A stretch of DNA of 12,954 bases from a bacterium (GTDB lineage Bacteria; Verrucomicrobiota; Verrucomicrobiae; Limisphaerales; J093), in assembly GCA_021839785.1 (NCBI GenBank), contig JAKCAB010000060.1, positions 1 through 12,954 of the forward strand. Reading direction: 5' to 3'. Below, one piece after another: positions 6,375 to 12,954 of this stretch. Each line of letters begins with the position of its first letter. The first letter of the stretch is position 1. A program made the position numbers and the translations under genes. The notes under the pieces are model-generated. The model was not told where the DNA came from. It did not search any database and saw only the letters and a program-made list of their open reading frames with translations.

Positions 6375-9300
6375 TTAGGGCAGTTCGGGAGTGACCAGCA
6401 GGTAGTACCGTTGCGCGGGCGGAGTCGCGAGCAGAAAATCTTCTTGTGACACCATGCCGTCGTAAGGTGCCGGGCCGTAATCGGCGAGTTTCTGCCACGA
6501 GCCCACACCCAGCGAATCGCGGTAGAGGATCGAGTAGGTCCGGCCCTGCACCGCGCTGAACCGGATGGTCATTCGCTCCACGCCGGGCGTCAGGTCGAGC
6601 GCGAGCCCGCTGGTGGCGTCGTTTGGCCGCGTGCCCGCGCGGTATTCTTCCAGGTTGCTCAGGCCGTCGCCGTCCAGGTCGCCGGCGGCGTCGGAAGGAT
6701 CGTTCGCGCTCAGGCCGTAGAGATCTTCCCAGGCATCGGGCATCCCATCCGAATCCGTGTCCGCGACCGGCACCGTGCCGTTGCTCGCGCCGGGCGTGGA
6801 GTGGCCAGCAAATGTGGCAAAGCTCGCGCCGCCGTCGGGCAGACGACCTTCGGACACGTCGTCCGCTTGCGGTCCGAAAGTCACGCCGTCGATCATCCCG
6901 CCTTGGACGTTGAACAGCCCGATCGATTCGCCGCCGGCGGCCAGTTTGAAGTTCACGTGGTTGGCGCCTTTGTAAGGGTTGCCGTCGGCGTGGAAGACGG
7001 CGAATCCACTCGGGCCGATGTACGACAATGGTGGAATCGCGGAGAGCGTGTGGTTGTTCAAGTCATCGGTCAGGAACAGCCCGCCGAGCTCGACCGGCTG
7101 GTTGTTCGGGTTGAACAGCTCGAACCAATCGTCGCCGCTGGCGGGCTTCGCCATCCATTCGTTGACGCGCACGAAGCTGGCGTTGCCGGTCGCGGCTGCG
7201 GCGTTCGCACCGCCAGCGGTGGGCAGGGTCAACTGCCAGTTGCCGGTGCCATCGGGCATCCGGCCGACCGAGAAATCGGTGGCCTGTACGCCGTAATGAA
7301 CCGAATCGAGCAAGCCGCCACCGCGGGACAGCCGGTCGAACAGGAAGACCGCGCCGCCTTCGCTGGCGAGGTCGAAGCCGGTGTTCGTCGCCGATGCCGG
7401 CAGGCGGCCTTCGCATTCGATCACGAGGAAACCGTGCGCCGGCACCACGCTGCCGACTGCGAAGACGAATCGCCGCGGCTCGGCGGAATCGGTCGTGAGA
7501 CTGCAATCGGCCAAGTCGGCGGGAGCATCAGCCGCGTTGTGGAGTTCGATCCAGTCCGGGGCAAAGCCGGCGGCATTGGTGTAAGACGCATTGCTGGCGA
7601 GCACTTCGTTCAATCGCACGGCCTGGCTGTCGCCGAGAATGTTGGTGACCGAGAGCGCGGCGTCCACGCGCAAGGCAAAGGTGATGTCCGAGCTGCCGGA
7701 GTTGACCTGATGGACTTCCACCGCCAGTACGTTATCGCCTTCGCGCAAAGCGCCGAGATCGTGGTCGAACGGACCCTCCAACGTGGGATTGTCCACGGCG
7801 CTGTCCGCGTGCGTGGCATAGACCGGGCTCGCCGCCGAAAGGTTCTGGCGGTAGAGCGACTGGCCGTTGAGCCACACGAGCGCGCCGTCGTCGAGGTACG
7901 TCTGCAACCGCAGCTTCATGCCGGTCGGGTTGGTTGGGCAGTTGAAGTGCGTGCGGAAGTAATACGTGGTTTTGCCGATCGTGAGCGGCGTGTTGTAAGG
8001 CAGCGACAGCGTGCTGGTGTCGTGGCCGAGCGGCGCGCGGCCGGCCGGCCAGGCGGTGTCGTCGTAGGCCTCCTGCCGCCAGGCCAGCCCTTCGTCGCCG
8101 CTTTGCCAGTACTTCCACGAGTTCGTGAGCGTGACCAGCGGGAACAGAGTGGTCGTGACCGTGGTGTCGGAGCCGCCCGGGTTGCCGCCGCCGGGGCTGG
8201 GTTGATCGAAGAAGACGACGACATTGGCGCCGTTCGGGCTGCGGCCTTCGGAGATGTCCGGCTGTTGGGGGCCGTACATCACGCAATCGAGCACCTGGGT
8301 CACGCGCGCAACGCCCGCCGGCAAACCCGCCTGGTCCGGCGCGGTCGCGGACAGGCTGATCGCGCCTTCCTCGGCCGCCAATTTGAAGTTCAAGTGATCG
8401 GCGCCTTTGTCGATCGCGCCGTCGGCCGTCAGCGCGAGCAGACCTTCGCCGGCGATGAAGCTCAGCGGCGGCAGCACCGTGCCGGGCGTGCCTTGCGGTT
8501 GCACGCCGTCCAGGCCGGCAGGACTGATCGGATGGTCGCTGACCAGCAGCCCGCCCAGCGCGACAGGCCGGGGATCGAGGTTGTACAACTCGATGAAGTC
8601 TTCGCCAAAGACGCTGCCGGACGCGGCGAGCCATTCGTTGATGCGCAATTGCGCGGGATCGCCCAAGCGCTGGGCGACGTTGGCCGCGCCAAACGTCGGC
8701 TGGGTGAGTCCCCACGAGCCGTCTGCAAAGCGACCGATCGAAAGATCGGGCACCTGGATGCCGAACTGAACCGAGTCCAGCACCTGCCCGCCCTGACTCG
8801 CTTGGTCGAACAGGTAGAGCGCATCGCCCGATTGCTTCAGCGCGAAACCGAGGTGCAGTTCGCCGGCGTTCGTCTCGCCATCGCCAAAGGCCACGAGGAA
8901 TCCTTGCGCGGGAACGATCGTGCCGACCGGGAAGGTGAAGGCGTAAGCGTTGGTAGCGTCGGTCGTGAGGCCATAGCCGCTCACGTCCACCGGCGCCGAA
9001 CCGTCGTTGTACAACTCCACCAGGTCGGGGAAGGCGCCGGCGTGCTCGAACGACCGGTTCCAGGCCAGCACCTCGTTGATCCAAACTCGCGGCGGGGGCG
9101 GGACGAAACTGGGGTCCACGGTCCAGACCGGCGAGCGTGTGATCACGGTGTCCGGGCCATAAACCGGGTCATCCTGATACCAGCCGCAGTCGCGCCGGCC
9201 GGTGACTTCGACGTAATGCGGGCCGCTGCCGAGACCGGTCAACGCGATGGGAGTGGCGACAGGTATTTCCTCGCTCCAGTCGCCACCGTCGAGTCGCCAG

Positions 9301-12300
9301 CGGTAATGCGTGTAACCGGCGCCTTCGGTCCAACTGCTCGCCGGGATGCCGCTGCCGGTCCGGTTGAAACCGACCGTGAGCGTCACACTGGTTTCGCGGG
9401 TGGTGCCGACCGGCACGCCGCCGATCGACGCGCCCAGTGGAACGATTGCGCCGAGGTCCCGCCCGTTCGGGCCGGTGCCCAGACCGGGAGAACCCGATTG
9501 GAGACTGAACCATTCGCGCACGACTTGGGCGGCCTCCCAGGAGTTGAACTGAGTTTCTTCCAGCTTCGGCACGTGACGGAAGATTGGGTCGGCAGAGGAG
9601 TTGTTTCCGCCAAGGCCGCTCCATGTCAGCGAGAGCAGGTTGTTAGTGAAGGTGACCGTGGCGGCGGTGAAGTTGCGCACCAACTTCTCGGCGTCGTAAA
9701 CGATGTTTCCTTCGAGGTACATCCCCGCGCCTTCCGTCGTGCCTTCGTCGGCGAGGCAGATTGCCCCCCCGTCGGTGTCGAGGCCGCCTTGGTGGGTTTG
9801 GTGAACGATCGTGTTGTTGAGGAGAACATAGAAGTTGCCTTGTTTGGCCGTGGCCGCCTGATCGCAATCGTAAAAGATGTTGCCGACGATGGTGATCTCC
9901 GAAGTGCGACCGCCGTCGCTGCCGCCGCTGACCCCGCTGGCGGTGTCGGGCGAGCCGTTCTTGTGCGCGTGCAGGAAGAGGTTGCCCTCGACCCAGGCGT
10001 CCGTGCCGTCCAAGTCCAGATGGTCATCCGAAGCGCCGGTGAAGACGTTGTCAATGAACTGCACGATCGCCTGGCCGGGCCGATTGCCGCCGGTGAAATC
10101 GATCGCGTCGCTGTAGCCGGTGGGTTTGCCAAAAAAGTTACGGAGGAAAAGACCGCGCCCGCCCGCCTTGATGCCGCCGGTGCCGTGCACCAACTCGAAG
10201 CTCGAAGTAGGCGTCGGGAAAACGCAGTCCTGCACGACGAACGAGGAGTCATCCAGCGAGACGTATTGATGGTCGGTGGAGCCGAACGTGAGGTGGTCAA
10301 GGAGCAGGGTGCCGCCGTTGGAGTGGATCGCCGTGCTGCCATTTGAATCGATGTGGGCGTAAGCGATGCGGGTCTCCGGCGTGCCGGCCCCTCCGTTGAT
10401 CGTGATGCCGCCCCAGTTCGCGGTGGTGCCGGGCTGGTGGGTGAAGCGGATGGGCGCCGCCTCAGTGCCTTCGGCCAGCAATCGCCCGCCGCTGGCCACG
10501 GTCAGGTTCGCGCCCGGAGCCAGATAGACCGTCGTGCCCGGCTCGATCGTGAGCGTCACACCGCCGCCGACGGTGAGGTTGCCGGTGATGCTGAAAGGCC
10601 CGTCCGCCGCCGCCCAGGTGGTGTCGCTCGTCAAGGTGCCGGCCGCGGTTTGCACCGAGCCGTCATCGTACCAAACCTCCACGCTGGCGCGCTCGAAGGC
10701 TACCCCCGCGTCGTTCAAGGACTGAACGACCACGCGGTTCACGCCGGGGCGCAGGCTGATGCCGCTGACGGTCCAGGCGCCGGTCCAGGCCGTCCAGACG
10801 GCTTGGGTGCCGTTGATCTGTACCTCCCGTGTGTCGATCACGTTCGCCGTGCCCTCGAGCGACACGTTCGGGCTCGTCGTGTGGTACCTGCCGTTCGCGA
10901 AGGCCAGACTCCTGTTGGTGATCGTGATGGTCTGCGGGATCTGGGACAGGACACAGGCGCTGCGCTCCGCGGCAAAAGTCTTGATGCTGCCGATGGCTGA
11001 TTCAGGAACCAGGCCGCGGAGCGTCTGGTCCACCAAAGGATCGAACTGGTCTGCCCGGAATATCGTGTCGAGCAGGCGTTTCAAGGTGCGGAAATAGGTG
11101 GGAACGAATTCCGGTGCGGTCATGAAGCGCTTCACGATCGCGTTGGCGTTCATGCGCCACAGGCCGTCGGTGACCTTCCCGGACGTGTCGCCTTGATCGA
11201 GAATCGTGTCGAGGTCGTACGGGAGCAGATTCGACCGCGGATCGTCGGCGCCGAAGTAAAGGGAGTAGTCGTCGCCTTCGCCGTCGCCGTTGTTGCCGTT
11301 CGCCAGATTGGTTTCCTTGTTGTCCACCAGGGTTTCGATGGCGAAGTACAGCATCCATTCATCCACGTTCACCACCTGCCGGACCGCCTGGGCGTAAGTG
11401 GCGTCAGGTTCTTGATCCAGGATGTGAGTCAACCGAATGAGGTCGGTCCAGTCATCTTCGCTGGTATTCGTGTGTTTGAAGTAATTCTCGCGGTACGGAT
11501 CCGGGGATTCGCCTTCGTAGTGCAGGTTGGCGCCCGGAGCCCGGAGGCGAATGCCGCGATACAGATTGCCGGAGCTATCGAGCGGGAATACGTGGTTGGC
11601 GAACTCGCTGTTGAGCACTTCGTTGCACACGTAGAAGCCGTACGAAGGCGGGCCGCTGCTCGCGAGGTTGCGGTTGTTCACCCGCACTTGGACGGGTCGC
11701 GCGGACTGCGTCGGCAGGCCGACGCGTCGGTAAAGCACGCTCCCAAACAACTGCGAGTGCGTGTACTGGCTGTTGAGGTTGATCGCCGCGACGTTTTTCC
11801 AGTGCTCGTCGTTGCGGAAGTTGACGCGGAAGCTTTGCGGGCTTTTGCCGCGGCTGCCGTTGCCGCGGTTGCGCACGCCCACGAGGTAACGCAACTCGGT
11901 TCCCTGGCCGTCCACACTGACGAGGGTGGCGTTGAACTGGGCGTGGCTGAAACTGTCCGCCGCATTGATGCCGCTCAGTTCTTCCTGGTCCGCCGCCTTC
12001 AAAATCACCCGGTAGAGCGGCATCGCCCCGCCGTTGGCCGAGTCATCCACTTGGTAAAGCAGGTTCGCAACCTGCGCGGGCGTGCCATCCTCGCTGACCG
12101 GCGCCGGGTAAGTGCGTACATTGCCCTGCGCATCGCTGGCCTCCAGGTAGAACTCCACGAGGGTGTTGTTCGGCTGCGCCGGCAGGGTGACGCCGAAGAC
12201 ACCGTCGTTCGGTGCACCGTCTCCGTGCTGGCCGTCGTCGAACATGGCCGAACTCTGGAAAGCCGCCGCGCCGTCGAGCCGGTGGCGCAAGGTGACGACC

Positions 12301-12954
12301 AGACCTGTCGCCGCCTCGTCAACGACGTGGGCCGTGACGGTGACCGGGTCGCCAGACTTGGGAACGATGGGGAAATGCACCGCGCTCACGATCAGCGGGG
12401 CGATGTTTGTGCTGGCGACCGAGTTGGGCTGGCCCGGAGTGCCGTTGGCCACCGTGCTGGGCGCCCAGTTTTGGCCGTGCTTGTTCGGCAGGGTTAGGCT
12501 CACCAACTCCAGCGACCGCCCGCCGCCGTCCGCCGGAGAACTCCAGACCAGCCCACGCTTCCCATGATCCAACGGACCGCGCGTGCGGGTCGCCCAATCG
12601 CCTTCATCCGCGTAGCGCACCGCATCGACCCGCTGGCCATTATCATCCACGAGTTCAAGCAGTTGGCCGCTGTTGCTGAGGATGCCGTTCCAGTTGCCGA
12701 CGACATTCGTGACGCTCGGATGGTTCGTGGCGAAGGTCGCGAGGTCGGCGGCGACGGCCAGGTAGGCCCGAGCTGGCAGGGTCACGTCCGGAAAGATGAA
12801 ACGAACGCCGGTCGAGAAGCGCCAGCCGGCCAGCTTCACCGGCGTGGTGCCGGGGTTGTACAACTCGACGAACTCCTCTTTGGAATTCTCGCTTTGCGGG
12901 TGATACATCAACTCGGTGATCAACACCGCCTCCGCGTGTGTCGGGAACCACCCC
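6375..12954 (-). CDS. Giant secreted lamin-tail / CotH-kinase-like / beta-helix protein (5' end outside window)
   Basis: The frame is open from the right edge to a TAA at 6375-6377. Residues are counted here from the GTG at 12926 (2,183 codons), but the frame stays open upstream and reads GWFPTHAEA just before it. That looks like the end of a signal peptide with an A-E-A cleavage site, so the true start lies a few codons outside. Domains: LTD1 (1-170), Ig-like module with an acidic loop (175-298), CotH-kinase-like (303-625), beta linker (660-755), right-handed beta-helix (775-1118), a second beta linker (1165-1275), LTD2 (1281-1413), LTD3 (1426-1580), galactose-binding-like sandwich (1593-1756), LTD4 (1768-1908), LTD5 (1918-2048), two EF-hand-like loops (2056-2094) and a C-terminal beta module typical of verrucomicrobial secreted proteins. 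It ends YYLLVTPELP with no LPXTG, PEP-CTERM helix or other sorting tail I recognise. It is likely extracellular; the molecular function is not established. Confidence 0.94.
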   Translation of the reverse strand, partial: GWFPTHAEAVLITELMYHPQSENSKEEFVELYNPGTTPVKLAGWRFSTGVRFIFPDVTLPARAYLAVAADLATFATNHPSVTNVVGNWNGILSNSGQLLELVDDNGQRVDAVRYADEGDWATRTRGPLDHGKRGLVWSSPADGGGRSLELVSLTLPNKHGQNWAPSTVANGTPGQPNSVASTNIAPLIVSAVHFPIVPKSGDPVTVTAHVVDEAATGLVVTLRHRLDGAAAFQSSAMFDDGQHGDGAPNDGVFGVTLPAQPNNTLVEFYLEASDAQGNVRTYPAPVSEDGTPAQVANLLYQVDDSANGGAMPLYRVILKAADQEELSGINAADSFSHAQFNATLVSVDGQGTELRYLVGVRNRGNGSRGKSPQSFRVNFRNDEHWKNVAAINLNSQYTHSQLFGSVLYRRVGLPTQSARPVQVRVNNRNLASSGPPSYGFYVCNEVLNSEFANHVFPLDSSGNLYRGIRLRAPGANLHYEGESPDPYRENYFKHTNTSEDDWTDLIRLTHILDQEPDATYAQAVRQVVNVDEWMLYFAIETLVDNKETNLANGNNGDGEGDDYSLYFGADDPRSNLLPYDLDTILDQGDTSGKVTDGLWRMNANAIVKRFMTAPEFVPTYFRTLKRLLDTIFRADQFDPLVDQTLRGLVPESAIGSIKTFAAERSACVLSQIPQTITITNRSLAFANGRYHTTSPNVSLEGTANVIDTREVQINGTQAVWTAWTGAWTVSGISLRPGVNRVVVQSLNDAGVAFERASVEVWYDDGSVQTAAGTLTSDTTWAAADGPFSITGNLTVGGGVTLTIEPGTTVYLAPGANLTVASGGRLLAEGTEAAPIRFTHQPGTTANWGGITINGGAGTPETRIAYAHIDSNGSTAIHSNGGTLLLDHLTFGSTDHQYVSLDDSSFVVQDCVFPTPTSSFELVHGTGGIKAGGRGLFLRNFFGKPTGYSDAIDFTGGNRPGQAIVQFIDNVFTGASDDHLDLDGTDAWVEGNLFLHAHKNGSPDTASGVSGGSDGGRTSEITIVGNIFYDCDQAATAKQGNFYVLLNNTIVHQTHQGGLDTDGGAICLADEGTTEGAGMYLEGNIVYDAEKLVRNFTAATVTFTNNLLSLTWSGLGGNNSSADPIFRHVPKLEETQFNSWEAAQVVREWFSLQSGSPGLGTGPNGRDLGAIVPLGASIGGVPVGTTRETSVTLTVGFNRTGSGIPASSWTEGAGYTHYRWRLDGGDWSEEIPVATPIALTGLGSGPHYVEVTGRRDCGWYQDDPVYGPDTVITRSPVWTVDPSFVPPPPRVWINEVLAWNRSFEHAGAFPDLVELYNDGSAPVDVSGYGLTTDATNAYAFTFPVGTIVPAQGFLVAFGDGETNAGELHLGFALKQSGDALYLFDQASQGGQVLDSVQFGIQVPDLSIGRFADGSWGLTQPTFGAANVAQRLGDPAQLRINEWLAASGSVFGEDFIELYNLDPRPVALGGLLVSDHPISPAGLDGVQPQGTPGTVLPPLSFIAGEGLLALTADGAIDKGADHLNFKLAAEEGAISLSATAPDQAGLPAGVARVTQVLDCVMYGPQQPDISEGRSPNGANVVVFFDQPSPGGGNPGGSDTTVTTTLFPLVTLTNSWKYWQSGDEGLAWRQEAYDDTAWPAGRAPLGHDTSTLSLPYNTPLTIGKTTYYFRTHFNCPTNPTGMKLRLQTYLDDGALVWLNGQSLYRQNLSAASPVYATHADSAVDNPTLEGPFDHDLGALREGDNVLAVEVHQVNSGSSDITFALRVDAALSVTNILGDSQAVRLNEVLASNASYTNAAGFAPDWIELHNAADAPADLADCSLTTDSAEPRRFVFAVGSVVPAHGFLVIECEGRLPASATNTGFDLASEGGAVFLFDRLSRGGGLLDSVHYGVQATDFSVGRMPDGTGNWQLTLPTAGGANAAAATGNASFVRVNEWMAKPASGDDWFELFNPNNQPVELGGLFLTDDLNNHTLSAIPPLSYIGPSGFAVFHADGNPYKGANHVNFKLAAGGESIGLFNVQGGMIDGVTFGPQADDVSEGRLPDGGASFATFAGHSTPGASNGTVPVADTDSDGMPDAWEDLYGLSANDPSDAAGDLDGDGLSNLEEYRAGTRPNDATSGLALDLTPGVERMTIRFSAVQGRTYSILYRDSLGVGSWQKLADYGPAPYDGMVSQEDFLLATPPAQRYYLLVTPELP
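6624..6761 (-). other. Two EF-hand-like calcium loops (TSP3/dockerin type) in the upstream protein
   Basis: Residues 2056-2067 read D-x-D-x-D-G-x-x-D-x-x-E and residues 2083-2094 read D-x-D-x-D-G-x-x-N-x-x-E, each with the 1, 3, 5, 9 and 12 ligand positions of a calcium loop filled. The flanking PDAWEDLYGL and NLEEYRAGT segments are the form usual in thrombospondin type 3/dockerin-like repeats of Verrucomicrobiota, placed just before the final beta module. Calcium binding that rigidifies the C-terminus is the likely role. Confidence 0.88.
6792..7625 (-). repeat. Second copy of the LTD pair (LTD4 + LTD5) in the upstream protein
   Basis: LTD4 (core VRLNEVLASN at residue 1770, tail DSVHYGVQATDFSVGR) matches LTD2, and LTD5 (core VRVNEWMAKP, tail HVNFKLAAGGE then FGPQADDVSEGR) matches LTD3. 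Order and spacing are the same as in the first pair, which points to internal duplication of a two-domain unit rather than four independent acquisitions. Confidence 0.8.
7659..8150 (-). other. Galactose-binding-like sandwich between the two LTD pairs
   Basis: Residues 1593-1756 include SWKYWQSGDEG, W(R)QEAYDDTAWPAGRAPLG, YYFRTHF, YLDDGALVWLNGQSLYR and LREGDNVLAVEVHQVNSGSSD. This is the GH2 sugar-binding-like fold seen as a stand-alone module in many planctomycete and verrucomicrobial secreted proteins: 'W.....YDDs.W..g.aplGy', 'tyYfR..F', 'DDg..vwlNG' and 'G.Nv.aveVHq'. It separates the two LTD pairs. Ligand unknown. Confidence 0.8.
8202..9092 (-). repeat. First copy of an LTD pair (LTD2 + LTD3) in the upstream protein
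   Basis: LTD2 (from residue 1281, core VWINEVLAWN) and LTD3 (from residue 1427, core LRINEWLAAS) stand in tandem. Each ends in its own type of tail: LTD2 with DSVQFGIQVPDLSIGRF, LTD3 with HLNFKLAAEEG then YGPQQPDISEGR. Both tails recur in LTD4 and LTD5 respectively, so the pair is one repeat unit whose second copy lies at 6792-7625. The units match at the protein level; identity is partial. Confidence 0.8.
9573..10604 (-). other. Right-handed parallel beta-helix domain of the upstream protein
   Basis: Residues 775-1118 show about twelve irregular turns with the periodic '(G/E)N.(f/i)' and 'I.(g/n)(g/N)' patterns of parallel beta-helices: LTVGGGVTLTIEPGTTVYL, WGGITINGG, VQFIDNVFTG, WVEGNLFLHA, ITIVGNIFYD, VLLNNTIVH, YLEGNIVYD and VTFTNNLL. 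The first turns (ITGNLTV to LTVASGGRLLAEG) are the capping type common before such helices. The fold is shared by pectate-lyase-like enzymes, C5-epimerases and adhesins. No catalytic Arg of pectate lyases could be placed, so a binding role is equally possible. It follows the CotH-like domain. Confidence 0.85.
11052..12020 (-). other. CotH-kinase-like domain of the upstream protein (diverged motifs)
   Basis: Residues 303-625 contain VGVRNRGNGSRGKSPQSFRV, matching the canonical CotH 'RGNSS...KKSyRv' segment, then INLNSQYTHSQLFGSVLYRR ('N....D.s..r..l'), FYVCNEVLNSEF (Glu436 of the 'Y...E.id..f' strand), GDDYSLYFG and LLPYDLDTILDQG (Asp571, Asp573). The 'W' of the usual IPWDxD and the 'TFG' that follows are replaced by Tyr and ILD, and the NWD segment reads LVDNKETN. 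It is recognisably CotH-like but more divergent at its C-terminal half than the copy in the neighbour. Kinase activity is uncertain. Confidence 0.82.
12417..12926 (-). other. Lamin-tail domain 1 of the upstream protein
   Basis: Residues 1-170 start VLITELMYHP (read from GTG) directly after the inferred signal-peptide cleavage site, and continue EEFVELYNPGTTPVKLAGW, FPDVTLPARAYLAVA and a closing ADGGGRSLEL segment. The 'mYHP' opening and '(G)RSLEL' closing strand are the usual ends of LTDs found N-terminal to CotH domains in Verrucomicrobiota. Confidence 0.88.

Noticed and set aside
7732..9084. Minus-strand open frame of 450 codons as a separate gene
   Set aside because: It is a frame-shifted, Arg-rich reading of the LTD2-LTD3-galactose-binding region, which is intact in the main frame.
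6801..10346. Plus-strand open frame of 1,181 codons as a gene
   Set aside because: Its product is rich in Arg, Val, Gly and Ala with no recognisable domain, and it is the exact codon-register antisense of a domain-rich minus-strand protein. GC-rich codon use explains it.
11193..12497. Plus-strand open frame of 434 codons as a gene
   Set aside because: It is antisense to the CotH-like and first LTD region of the upstream protein, with no domain of its own.
12924..12926. GTG at 12926 as the true start of the upstream gene
   Set aside because: The frame remains open to the right edge and reads like the end of a signal peptide (FPTHAEA) directly before the first LTD, so the GTG is an internal Val codon.

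Overview
The window holds one strand of coding sequence. Two very large genes, both read right to left on the minus strand, fill almost all of it. The right-hand gene (6375 to the right edge) is upstream and the left-hand gene (6349 to the left edge) is downstream; 25 bases separate the stop of the first from the ATG of the second. Both are cut by the window edges: the upstream gene lacks only its extreme 5' end, probably most of a signal peptide, and the downstream gene is still open at base 1.

Both products are secreted multidomain proteins of more than 2,000 residues, built from repeated lamin-tail domains (LTD; the '(I/V)NE(I/V)(M/L)...(D/E)(F/W/Y)(I/V)EL(Y/H)N' type), a CotH-kinase-like domain, Ig-like and galactose-binding-like beta modules. 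The downstream protein adds an N-terminal PA14 domain. The upstream protein adds a right-handed parallel beta-helix and two EF-hand-like calcium loops near its C-terminus. I see no tRNA, rRNA, CRISPR array, insertion sequence or other gene.

The DNA is GC-rich and GC-biased at third positions. Giant PA14/LTD/CotH proteins ending in a 'RTYSILYRDSL..GSW..L' type C-terminal module are characteristic of Verrucomicrobiota (Limisphaerales/Pedosphaera-like lineages) and, less often, Planctomycetota. That assignment is an inference from protein style, not from a phylogenetic marker.

The close spacing and shared domain plan suggest the two genes are co-transcribed distant paralogues that act together outside the cytoplasm, as adhesive or matrix proteins carrying a possible secreted protein-kinase activity. 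The most notable points are a CotH-like domain in each protein with differently conserved active-site motifs, an A-B-spacer-A-B duplication of LTD pairs in the upstream protein, and an acid-rich stretch in its beta-helix. Long plus-strand open frames (up to 1,181 codons) run through the region but are codon-register mirror images of the real genes.
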